Source: a virus
Virus record (IMG/VR): IMGVR_UViG_3300022890_000098
Location: 1-24,843 of that record
Direction: 5' to 3' (one strand)
Length of the DNA: 24,843 nt
The position numbers and the translations under genes were made by a program. The notes beneath the pieces were generated by a model that saw only the letters and a program-made list of their open reading frames with translations, made no database searches and was not told the DNA's origin. Shown piece after piece: positions 13,227 through 20,330 of the stretch (its first letter is position 1; each line of letters begins with the position of its first letter).

Positions 13227-15149
13227 TTATTCTGCTATCATCCTGTATATTATTCTCATTGATTTGATTGCCATTGGGGAATCTATTGTGGAGTTGTAGA
13301 AGCCGAACCTTCCTAAGTAGGCTTTTCTGTTGGGGTAGAATCTTATTAGGGAGTATTTACTTCCAGCCCATTTGAATGTATTCCATTTACCACTGTTCCA
13401 TTTAGTAGAGGTTGTTATTGTAGCTACTTCTGATTTTACTACGTAGTCTCTACCATTCTCTTCCCATGTGTTAGTTAGGGTGTTGGTGGGGGAAGCTGCT
13501 CCGGTAGTTGCTAGGTAGTTTACTGATTGGAAGCCTTTTAAGCCTATGGCATCTTTTCCTACTTCCCATTGGTCTTTTACTAGGAAGTATATTGGATCTG
13601 AATCATCGTTGGTCCCTATACCATATTGACATACTTTACCATTACTGTTACTGCTACCGAAGTAGGGTTCTTGTAGTCCATTTATTATGGCTGACCATAG
13701 GCAGCTTATTGGGAGTCCTGGGTGGGTTGTAGGGTCTACTCCTGGTCCGAACATGGTCCATGCTACTGAGGTGCCGCTACTGTAGTGTCCTACTATCTGG
13801 TAGTCTGGTTCTAGTTCTCCATTACGTACTACTGATAGTATTATTTGGCTAGGGTAGAGGTATTCATAGACACTGAATTTATAGGATTGGTCGAAGTTAA
13901 ATGTTCTTATTGTGTTACGTATTCGGTTAGCTACTGCTTTGACTACGAAGCCATCTGTCATGTATACGTTGTCTCTGCCTAGCCATGCCATGTTGTCGCC
14001 TATGGAGAATATGGTGTGGAAGCTAGTTGCGGTACAAGGGTCACTTAAGCCTCTGTAGAGGTACTTCTTAGAGCCACCTGTTTCTAGTCCTCCTATGGAT
14101 AGATCTAGTGGTAATAGTTTACCTATTTTAGTTTCTTTTACTACTCCTACCTTAGTGCCTATCATTCCTAGTCCTACTACTACTTCGCCATCATTTATGT
14201 TGCAGTCTACTAGGTCGGCTATTTGGAAGGATTCAAACATTGAGCCGTTGATGCCTATCTTAGAGTATTGTATTCTGCTCTTGTTTGAGGGGAAGCCTCC
14301 TACGAATAGTCTATTGTCTGCTAATATGGCAAATTTGGCTGCTTCGGGGAGTCGGGAATCATCTAGTTCTAGTTGGTCACCTAGTCCTGCGTCTGATGAT
14401 TGGGAGGTGTAGGTGGTGGCATCTATTGTGGTGGAACCCTCGAAGAAGTATATTGTGCCTCCACTGGCTGTGCGGTATACATCTATTGTGTCGGCGGTAT
14501 CTGAATCTCCTGGGGTTATAGTAATCTTAATGCCGTTGGTACCCGCTGCTTGGGTACCTGCCGTTAAGGTGGGGCTAGGGAGGGAAGGGGAGGATTGGGC
14601 ACCTGTTACTGAGTTACGGTATTTGTATGTGTATACGTAAAAGCCTCCATCATTTAGGTTGCCGGAGGTTAGGGAGTTTAATGAGGGAGCTACGGAGGGT
14701 TCTGTGATGCCTATTTGTCTTGTTGAGGTTCCATCATATATTAGGTCTGATATGCCTGTGAATATGAATAAGAGGGGTCCTGCTTGTACTAGGCAGGGTT
14801 TAATACCGTCTGGTAAGCCTGTTGTTATGTCTACAATGGCTCCGCCTACTACTACTCTTCCCAGTATGCCACTAGAGCCTGTTACTGTAGTTGATTCTAA
14901 GTATACTATGTGTTCTTTAGTTCCGTCTGATTTAGTGTATTGTATACCATTTCTTACGTTGTAGTTAGATTTAGCTGTGGTGACTCCTACGTAGCCTGGT
15001 CTTGTTTGTAGTATGTTGGAGTCTGCCATTACTACGTTTAGACCTTCGGATAGGGTATTGAATATTTCTTCGGATTCAAGTGGTGTAGTGTTATCTACCC
15101 CATTGCTGAAGTTTCTTTTGGGTTTATATTGTCTGTTTAGAGTAGCCAT
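13227..15149 (-). CDS. Large tail-hub / nozzle-type protein (640 aa)
   Basis: The N-terminus, QYKPKRNFSNGVDNTTPL followed by a segment ending RPGYVGVTT, is typical of the big podovirus tail protein that follows the adaptor (role of P22 gp10 or T7 tail tubular protein B). A fibronectin-like segment (YVYTYKYRNSVTGAQSSPS, about 185-203) precedes a propeller-like body with recurring strand motifs (FAILADNRLFVGGFP, GLGMIGTKVGVVKE, GDNMAWLGRDNVYMTDGF). Together with the 238-residue adaptor it would build the short tail that closes the portal after packaging. The SD sequence is weak; the gene starts 7 nt after the adaptor's stop, so translation is probably coupled. Confidence 0.8.
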   Translation of the reverse strand: MATLNRQYKPKRNFSNGVDNTTPLESEEIFNTLSEGLNVVMADSNILQTRPGYVGVTTAKSNYNVRNGIQYTKSDGTKEHIVYLESTTVTGSSGILGRVVVGGAIVDITTGLPDGIKPCLVQAGPLLFIFTGISDLIYDGTSTRQIGITEPSVAPSLNSLTSGNLNDGGFYVYTYKYRNSVTGAQSSPSLPSPTLTAGTQAAGTNGIKITITPGDSDTADTIDVYRTASGGTIYFFEGSTTIDATTYTSQSSDAGLGDQLELDDSRLPEAAKFAILADNRLFVGGFPSNKSRIQYSKIGINGSMFESFQIADLVDCNINDGEVVVGLGMIGTKVGVVKETKIGKLLPLDLSIGGLETGGSKKYLYRGLSDPCTATSFHTIFSIGDNMAWLGRDNVYMTDGFVVKAVANRIRNTIRTFNFDQSYKFSVYEYLYPSQIILSVVRNGELEPDYQIVGHYSSGTSVAWTMFGPGVDPTTHPGLPISCLWSAIINGLQEPYFGSSNSNGKVCQYGIGTNDDSDPIYFLVKDQWEVGKDAIGLKGFQSVNYLATTGAASPTNTLTNTWEENGRDYVVKSEVATITTSTKWNSGKWNTFKWAGSKYSLIRFYPNRKAYLGRFGFYNSTIDSPMAIKSMRIIYRMIAE

Positions 15150-15155
15150 ATTATA

Positions 15156-15872
15156 TTAGCAGTTGTTCCACCATACGCATCTTAGGAAATCGTCGTAGGT
15201 TGTTCCGTAGGGTTGTAGTTCTTCTTCCCAGAATTTGAATCTTGCTCCGTTTTCTAGGTGTTTCATGTCTGCGTTTATTGCGTTTCTTTTCCACAATGCT
15301 TCTATTTCTTTGAGTAGGTTGTCTCTACGGGTATCATTGTCAATAATCATTGCCTCGGCTAGTACCATCTTCTCTAATAGGTAGTGACAATAATCGGGTA
15401 CTCCTGTGATGGATTCTATATCATCTGAGTCACTAGTCATTAGTACTGCTTTTGATTTGTACAAGTATTTCATGACGTATATGCCATCTGGAATGCTGTC
15501 TAAATATATATGTTTAGATCCCCAAGGGGCATACCTCCTGGGCTTACCTGCTTCACTGCCTCCTGGGAACTGTTTACGGATTATGTGTAGGTCTACTTTA
15601 GCCATGAATGTCTTGTTAGTAGAGTCCCAGATTACTTCTAGGTCTTGTGAAGATCTTACGTAGGCACTAGATACTGAGAGATCATAAGATTCTGTACCAT
15701 CTACTGTACTGAATGTACCATCTTTGTGTGTCCAAACCCAATCGTGCATATCAAATAAGGCGAATAGCATCTGATCTATACGTCCATCTAGGAAGGATAG
15801 GAAATCGGTATCTCCTGGTCTTTCTAGGAAAGAGGCTATGTTGTTCTTAAGTTGTAAGCGGGTCATTGCCAT
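15156..15872 (-). CDS. Head-to-tail adaptor protein (238 aa)
   Basis: ATG 15872 after AAAAGGAAATAACC. Begins MAMTRLQLKNNIASFLER and continues with an acidic/aromatic helical stretch (IDQMLFALFDMHDWVW), then a beta region with SYDLS and PRRYAPWGS, and a C-terminal helical part (YLLEKMVLAEAMIID, ending CVWWNNC). This matches the phage adaptor family (P22 gp4 / T7 tail tubular protein A in role), which sits under the portal. Its position directly upstream of the large hub protein supports this. The Cys/Trp-rich C-terminus is unusual. Confidence 0.75.
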   Translation of the reverse strand: MAMTRLQLKNNIASFLERPGDTDFLSFLDGRIDQMLFALFDMHDWVWTHKDGTFSTVDGTESYDLSVSSAYVRSSQDLEVIWDSTNKTFMAKVDLHIIRKQFPGGSEAGKPRRYAPWGSKHIYLDSIPDGIYVMKYLYKSKAVLMTSDSDDIESITGVPDYCHYLLEKMVLAEAMIIDNDTRRDNLLKEIEALWKRNAINADMKHLENGARFKFWEEELQPYGTTYDDFLRCVWWNNC

Positions 15873-15874
15873 GG

Positions 15875-16507
15875 TTATTTCCTTTTAGCTAGCATTAGGG
15901 GTAGTAAGAAGAATGCTCCTAGAGCTGCTCCATAGTGTCCTAAGTGAGCTATTCCATCGGGGGCTATGAGGGATATACCAGAACGCATGCCTTCGAGCAT
16001 AAAGTAGAATAATGCGGGGAGTATTAAGAGTGGTCTTTTTTCCATTATATTGTGGAGTATCCATATCATCATCATTCCGAAGATACTGCCACTGGCACCT
16101 ATTGCGTGGGCATTGGGGAGGAAGAGGGCGAATAGGGCACATCCAAATATACCAGTTACTATATATGCTAGTAGTATAAATATACTTCCGTATTTCTTTT
16201 CTATTGGGGGGAAGATGAAGGATAGGAATAGCATATTGCCTAAGAGGTGGCGTACGCTGCCATGTAAGAAGCATGAGGTAATATATGTGTACCATACACT
16301 GCTATTTAGTGCGAAGCATTCAGTGAAGTTAAAGACTAGTATCTGTACTATAAATAAAGCTATATTGACACCTATTAGTAATTGTGTCATTGGGACATGT
16401 TTTGCTGGGATGTCCCTGTTAAGCATAGCCATGGGAGGCTGTGAGAGCCTCGCTACGGCCTTAACTAATCTTTTTAGGGGTCTGAGTACCTTAGTTAGAA
16501 AATCCAT
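15875..16507 (-). CDS. Rhomboid-family intramembrane serine protease (210 aa)
   Basis: Cleaves membrane-spanning proteins inside the lipid bilayer. All family signatures are present: H82-x4-H87-x3-N91 (HGSVRHLLGN), matching the GlpG positions that form the oxyanion pocket; GASG at 137-140 with nucleophile Ser139; and catalytic His188 in AHLGHYGAALGAF. About six membrane helices are visible (roughly 41-60, 88-100, 108-130, 136-153, 160-172, 185-205), the minimal bacterial form, with a basic cytoplasmic N-terminus of about 38 residues. ATG 16507 has ACAGGAG upstream and overlaps the preceding small membrane-protein gene by 13 nt, so the two are co-translated. It sits in a late virion operon, between adaptor and capsid genes. 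Substrate unknown. Confidence 0.92.
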   Translation of the reverse strand: MDFLTKVLRPLKRLVKAVARLSQPPMAMLNRDIPAKHVPMTQLLIGVNIALFIVQILVFNFTECFALNSSVWYTYITSCFLHGSVRHLLGNMLFLSFIFPPIEKKYGSIFILLAYIVTGIFGCALFALFLPNAHAIGASGSIFGMMMIWILHNIMEKRPLLILPALFYFMLEGMRSGISLIAPDGIAHLGHYGAALGAFFLLPLMLAKRK

Positions 16508-16770
16508 AGTAATGCTCCTGTTAGTACTGGTATTAGTAGTTTACTGCCTAAGTCCCAATATGTGTCTAATCCTTTAAAACCATCTACAATGAATTCATCG
16601 TATAGGTGCCATATTATCCATGCTACTATAATGGTAGGGCTTACTAGGTAACCTAATAACGATACTGCTATTGACCACCCTAGGTGGGCTGCAAACTCTA
16701 CTCGTTCTAGGTAGGATATTAGGCCACACTTGGTTAGTAGCTTTATTAGTGGGGTTAGGGGGTTAAACAT
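16495..16770 (-). CDS. Small polytopic membrane protein, VanZ-like pattern (91 aa)
   Basis: ATG 16770 after AAAGGTAG. Two to three membrane segments (about 27-40, 42-55, 73-91) enclose conserved-looking polar residues: ERVEFAAHLGWS (about 22-33), HLYDEFIVDG (about 55-64), DTYWDLGSKLL (about 69-79). The order E/H in helix 1, H-x2-D-E after helix 2, and D-x2-D-L before a final G-A-L-L helix recalls VanZ-type proteins but is much shorter. It overlaps the rhomboid gene by 13 nt, so it may be a partner or substrate of the protease. A holin role cannot be excluded. Confidence 0.7.
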   Translation of the reverse strand: MFNPLTPLIKLLTKCGLISYLERVEFAAHLGWSIAVSLLGYLVSPTIIVAWIIWHLYDEFIVDGFKGLDTYWDLGSKLLIPVLTGALLWIF

Positions 16771-16771
16771 G

Positions 16772-16954
16772 TTAATCTACCTTTATGAAGTCTGTTTGTA
16801 GTACGTCATCTATGTCTTTGCATTTCATAGAAAGTAGATAATTGCCAGTGGCTTCGTCTACGTCTATTGTGGTATCTTTGTTAAATACAATGTTTTCACC
16901 ATTATCGAATCTTCTAATGGCTACTTGGCAATCTGCTTGTTGTTTTATTTTCAT
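16772..16954 (-). CDS. Small hypothetical protein (60 aa)
   Basis: ATG 16954 after TGAGGTATAAACT; stop 1 nt before the next gene's ATG region. Sequence is mixed charged (MKIKQQADCQVAIRRFD, then NKDTTIDVDEATGNYLL). It is predicted to form several short strands, possibly a small beta barrel; similar short proteins often accompany fibre or capsid genes. Followed by the membrane-protein pair and preceded by a fibre gene. No family recognised. Confidence 0.65.
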   Translation of the reverse strand: MKIKQQADCQVAIRRFDNGENIVFNKDTTIDVDEATGNYLLSMKCKDIDDVLQTDFIKVD

Positions 16955-16957
16955 AGT

Positions 16958-17524
16958 TTATACCTCATACCAAAAAGTTATTTTAATAGTTCTACCACCT
17001 CCGGATTGGTTTTCTCCCTTAATAGTGCCTATGGTGGTTAGGTCTGACCAATAGATGAGTCCTGCAACATCGGCACCTGCTGATAGGTCGGGTAATACCA
17101 AGTATTCATTGGCAGTTCCATCAAATACGTATCCATTACCTGTGTATACACCAGGCCAGCTGGCAGATACAGTTATTGGGAGAGCAATCTTCAAATTGCC
17201 TGTTCCGGCACCTGCGTCACCAGTGGCACCAGATAATCTAATACTTACGAATACTACTCTACCTATTCGCGTATATCGTCCACTATTGGTGGAGTACTCC
17301 GGTACTGTATTACCCGTACCTCCAACGAGGGTGACGGTGGGGGTGAAAGTACCTTCATCATAGTCGTCTAAGTCTTCGTTACCTAGATTTATACCTGCAA
17401 ATCCTGGGGTATCGGTAGCTCCTACTCCAAGGGCTTCAGTGGCATCGGCTGCACTGGTTGATCCTGTTCCGCCCTCTTCAATTTCTACTGGGATTTGGCT
17501 AGGCTTTCTTGGGTATATTGGCAT
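16958..17524 (-). CDS. Tail-fibre-type protein (188 aa)
   Basis: Residues about 17-34 carry the EGGTGSTSAADATEALGV pattern, the short Gly/Thr/Ala shaft motif common in phage fibres (GGTG-x-T-x-A-x2-A-x2-LG). DLDDYDEGTFTPTV (about 51-64) is a second recurring fibre motif. The C-terminal half is a jelly-roll-like head ending KITFWYEV. ATG 17524 after AAGGAACCCC. Its C-terminal 60 residues are homologous to the free-standing 75-residue protein at 4278-4505. Probably a trimeric host-recognition or decoration protein. Confidence 0.8.
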   Translation of the reverse strand: MPIYPRKPSQIPVEIEEGGTGSTSAADATEALGVGATDTPGFAGINLGNEDLDDYDEGTFTPTVTLVGGTGNTVPEYSTNSGRYTRIGRVVFVSIRLSGATGDAGAGTGNLKIALPITVSASWPGVYTGNGYVFDGTANEYLVLPDLSAGADVAGLIYWSDLTTIGTIKGENQSGGGRTIKITFWYEV

Positions 17525-17533
17525 TGGGGTTCC

Positions 17534-17959
17534 TTAGTAAGTGTGGTAGAATGTTGATATTGTTAATGTGTCACTGTCTCCTGTGGAGGACATTAGTTTT
17601 GCTTGTATCTGTGTGTCTGCTGGTAGTACGTGTGATTGGAAGGGCATGCTTGGTAGTAGGGTTGCATTTGCTATGTCTACGGTTGCTAGTCTTATTCTTC
17701 CTATTTCTGTGGTGGAGGCATATAATACTAACTCGTAGCCTGCCTCTGCTGATGCTCCTTCTATATTTATATGGTGTATGTCAAATAGGGCTCCTATAGT
17801 GCTTGCTGGTACTACTTCTGCATAGCTTCCTAGTGTCCAGGCTGCTGAGTCGCTTGCTGTTATTGTTACTCCTGCTGCGCCTGTGGGATAGGCCTTACAT
17901 GGGTTGTGGAAGTGATCGCCCATGTCCTCTATAAATCTAAAGTTTGGATATACTAACAT
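17534..17959 (-). CDS. Beta-rich virion decoration-type protein (141 aa)
   Basis: Start chosen at ATG 17957-17959, which has TAAGGAA at 17967-17973 with 7-nt spacing. The longer frame from 17986 would start in the loop of a hairpin with no ribosome site. The protein starts MLVYPNFRFIEDMGDHFHN and continues with a strand-rich domain: ALFDIHHINIEGASAEAGYE, then GRIRLATVDI and a C-terminal TLTISTFYHTY. This pattern is seen in small phage head-decoration or accessory proteins. Lies between the two-domain surface proteins and a fibre gene. Confidence 0.75.
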   Translation of the reverse strand: MLVYPNFRFIEDMGDHFHNPCKAYPTGAAGVTITASDSAAWTLGSYAEVVPASTIGALFDIHHINIEGASAEAGYELVLYASTTEIGRIRLATVDIANATLLPSMPFQSHVLPADTQIQAKLMSSTGDSDTLTISTFYHTY

Positions 17960-17978
17960 ATAATAATTCCTTAAGAAG

Positions 17979-17996
17979 GGGGTCATTTCTGACCCC
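17979..17996 (-). promoter_or_regulatory. Stem-loop in the leader of the 141-residue protein gene
   Basis: GGGGTCA (17979-17985) pairs with TGACCCC (17990-17996), 7 bp with a TTTC loop. On the coding (minus) strand it lies 12 nt after the stop of the 286-residue protein gene and just before the ribosome site of the next gene. No T-run follows, so it is more likely an RNA-processing, stability or attenuation element than a full terminator. Confidence 0.5.
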
Positions 17997-18007
17997 TATC
18001 TTAAAGA

Positions 18008-18868
18008 TTACTCAATTTCTTGCCAGATTATTGCATAAGGCATTACTCTATCACCACCTTCGTCGGCACCTTCGGTGTATGTTAGTTTGAAATCCTGGGA
18101 TACGCCCATGTTGAGATCAATGTATACACCATCACTGTCTGTAGCGACTGTGAAGGCTTCTGAGGAAAACTCACGGTAATTGGTTCCATCGACCTTGTAG
18201 TAGCATTTAATGGTTCCGTTTTGGGTCATGTTAAAAAGATCTAACCATGCACCTTGGATAATTTTTCTATCCGTGATTGTGAGTTCAATGATAGTCTGCT
18301 CTGCACCAGCATCTAGGTAATTAAAGTTACCTGCGTTCTCACCACTTGTTCCTGGATCTATTGCTGCTATTGCGGTATCAACATCATCAAAGCGTGCTTT
18401 GACTGTTTTAGCATCATCGCCCATCTTGGCTGATAGGGAGATAAGTGTATCTCCTGATGGATCACCAACGTCTGTTACAATGCCATCGACTACGGTATCG
18501 ACTGTGCCAATGTCACTAATGGCTGTATCTACCTTGGCCTCACATGCAGCAATGTCAGTAATGGCTGTGTCGACTAATACATCTACTGCGTCTACCTTGC
18601 CATCCGTTACACCAAAAGCTGCTGTTACTACGCTGGCTATTGCACATAGGTCAACTACGCTTTTTATGGCTGCGATGTCAGCACTAATGCTGGCACCTAC
18701 TGCTGAACCTAGTACACTAGCTTTTGCTACTGTACTGTCTAGGGCCATATCTGGAATGGCACTTAGCCCTAATCCTGCTACACCTATCTGTGTTTGGAGG
18801 TCGTCTGTGTCAGACTGTACTCCTGCTATGTCTGTGTAGACTTTAGCTAAACTTTTGTTAATAATCAT
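18008..18868 (-). CDS. Virion surface protein: coiled-coil stalk plus beta C-terminal domain (286 aa)
   Basis: ATG 18868 after ACAGGAGTAAATC. The N-terminal 165 residues are Ala/Val/Asp-rich with heptad-like units (VLVDTAITDIAACEAKVDTA, then ISDIGTVDTVVDGI), suggesting a trimeric helical stalk. The C-terminal 115 residues (TIIELTITDRKIIQGAWLDL, KCYYKVDGTNYREF, VYIDLNMGVSQDFKLTY) are homologous to the C-terminal domain of the next upstream protein at 18937-19851. Anchor or tip function is inferred. Located among decoration genes after the capsid gene. Confidence 0.75.
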   Translation of the reverse strand: MIINKSLAKVYTDIAGVQSDTDDLQTQIGVAGLGLSAIPDMALDSTVAKASVLGSAVGASISADIAAIKSVVDLCAIASVVTAAFGVTDGKVDAVDVLVDTAITDIAACEAKVDTAISDIGTVDTVVDGIVTDVGDPSGDTLISLSAKMGDDAKTVKARFDDVDTAIAAIDPGTSGENAGNFNYLDAGAEQTIIELTITDRKIIQGAWLDLFNMTQNGTIKCYYKVDGTNYREFSSEAFTVATDSDGVYIDLNMGVSQDFKLTYTEGADEGGDRVMPYAIIWQEIE

Positions 18869-18936
18869 GATTTACTCCTGTTTCTTATTAACTGTCTGAT
18901 TACGTATATTCATGTGTCCTTATCAAGGGATTCTCG

Positions 18937-19851
18937 TTACTCTTTTACTTCATATATTAACTGATAGGGGATATCAATCGCTCCGGCTTCGGCTATTGCT
19001 ACTTGGTAGGTAATCTTGAAGTCTTCTGTGATACCCATATTCAGATCGAGATATACTGCATCGTCCATTGTTGCTACTTCGAATAGTTCGGAGGTTGCTA
19101 TCTTATAGTTGGTTCCGTCTACTTTGTATTCTACTCCTATGGTACCGTCTACGGTAGCATTGGCCATGTCTAGCCATGCTCCACATACTATCTTACGGGT
19201 GGAGGTTGTTAGTTCTACTACTGTTTGTTTGTCTGTGTTGGCTAGGAAGGATTTGGTTCCTGAAGAGTCTGCGCTTCCGTTGGTGTCTATTAGAGTGTCT
19301 AGTTTACCATCTACTGTTGAGGAATCTCCTACGTATCCGGCTATGTCTGGTATTGCAGGGTAGTATGTGGTTCCACCTATATCGTAACTAGTGTCTCCTT
19401 GGGGGATAATGACGAAAGCATCGTCTAATGCCCAATTTGCTGAGGCGAATGTTATGTCTACGTAGACTCTACCGTCTGATTTGGACCAAGCTCCTCCTGT
19501 TACTATATTAGTAGTTGCTCCACCTCTAACTCTGTCTAGGTTGTATGTGCCAGCGGTAATATCGGCTACGGGGACTAGTCCTACGTCTTTATCTACTATG
19601 GTGGCTCCGAAGTGGCCTACGTTGTCTACGTCTACTACTTGGGGGCCGAATATGGCTATTTCTGATTGGGAGTTTGCTATGCCTAGTACGGTGGTTAAAA
19701 TGCCTTTACAGTAGGACATAATAGACTTGTCAGCAGCTACTACTACTGCTTGGGCATCTGTTACTAGTCCTGTGGATGCTAGGATGTTTGCTACTTCGGG
19801 GTCTACATCCATGTAAATAGCATAGCTTAGTACTTGTGAGTTGAATGACAT
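18937..19851 (-). CDS. Virion surface protein sharing C-terminal domain with neighbour (304 aa)
   Basis: ATG 19851 after AAGGAGCATTAA. N-terminal part starts MSFNSQVLSYAIYMDVDPEV and includes a beta region (VYVDITFASANWALDDAFVI) unlike the neighbour. The last 110 residues (TVVELTTSTRKIVCGAWLDM, VEYKVDGTNYKIATSELFEV, AVYLDLNMGITEDFKITYQV) align closely with those of the 286-residue protein. Two different N-terminal modules with one C-terminal domain indicate duplication and domain exchange. The N-terminus probably docks on the capsid or tail. Role as decoration or fibre is inferred. Confidence 0.75.
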   Translation of the reverse strand: MSFNSQVLSYAIYMDVDPEVANILASTGLVTDAQAVVVAADKSIMSYCKGILTTVLGIANSQSEIAIFGPQVVDVDNVGHFGATIVDKDVGLVPVADITAGTYNLDRVRGGATTNIVTGGAWSKSDGRVYVDITFASANWALDDAFVIIPQGDTSYDIGGTTYYPAIPDIAGYVGDSSTVDGKLDTLIDTNGSADSSGTKSFLANTDKQTVVELTTSTRKIVCGAWLDMANATVDGTIGVEYKVDGTNYKIATSELFEVATMDDAVYLDLNMGITEDFKITYQVAIAEAGAIDIPYQLIYEVKE

Positions 19852-19861
19852 TTAATGCTCC

Positions 19862-20278
19862 TTATAGCTTTCTATTTATGAAATTTCTTGGTAATTCGAG
19901 CCTGTTGGGTTCGAAGTAAGTGTTGAACACTTTTTCAGCTTTAGGTTGGGTAATGATGCCCATTCTTATTAGTCCGCCTACTATTGCTCTCCAACCTCTC
20001 ACTAGTACACGTTCTTCGTATGGCTCTGCGAAGCCTGTATTTAGTATTGCTTCAATTCTCGTTCGTTTATTGGCTTGGAGTAGTTCATTGAAGTCTACGG
20101 CTGCTGTGGAGAGTTCAGGGACGTATTCATGGGGGATTGCCATTATGTGTCTGGTTCCACAGTATAGGCCCTGTACGGGGTAGTCAGAGCGTCCAGAGGG
20201 GTATACAATATGGTTAGTGTCTACCCATAGTTCTTGGTTGCATTTACGTAGTTTATGTATGAAATTGAATGTAAGCAT
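19862..20278 (-). CDS. Hypothetical late protein following the capsid gene (138 aa)
   Basis: ATG 20278 after CTTGAGGTAAT. Begins MLTFNFIHKLRKCNQELWVD and contains HIVYPSGRSDYPVQGLYCG and a Glu/Arg-rich helical middle, then RVLVRGWRAIVGGLIRMGII (about 90-109). No membrane segment and no known motif. It is separated from the capsid gene by 52 nt with a hairpin. Proteins of this size directly downstream of a major capsid gene are often head-completion or minor head proteins; that is a guess here. Confidence 0.7.
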   Translation of the reverse strand: MLTFNFIHKLRKCNQELWVDTNHIVYPSGRSDYPVQGLYCGTRHIMAIPHEYVPELSTAAVDFNELLQANKRTRIEAILNTGFAEPYEERVLVRGWRAIVGGLIRMGIITQPKAEKVFNTYFEPNRLELPRNFINRKL

Positions 20279-20293
20279 TATTACCTCAAGGAA

Positions 20294-20312
20294 AGGGACA
20301 GTGAATGTCCCT
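20294..20312 (-). terminator. Hairpin downstream of the capsid gene, probable leaky terminator
   Basis: AGGGACA (20294-20300) pairs with TGTCCCT (20306-20312), 7 bp with a 5-nt loop. Reading on the minus strand, it comes 18 nt after the capsid stop and is followed by TTCCTT, a weak T-rich tract. A partial terminator or mRNA-stabilising stem here would raise capsid expression relative to downstream genes. Confidence 0.55.
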
Positions 20313-20330
20313 GACCATCAAACAATAATA

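Noticed and set aside
15885-16295. 136-codon open frame on the minus strand
   Set aside because: A different frame of the rhomboid gene; the rhomboid frame has the catalytic motifs and a proper ribosome site.
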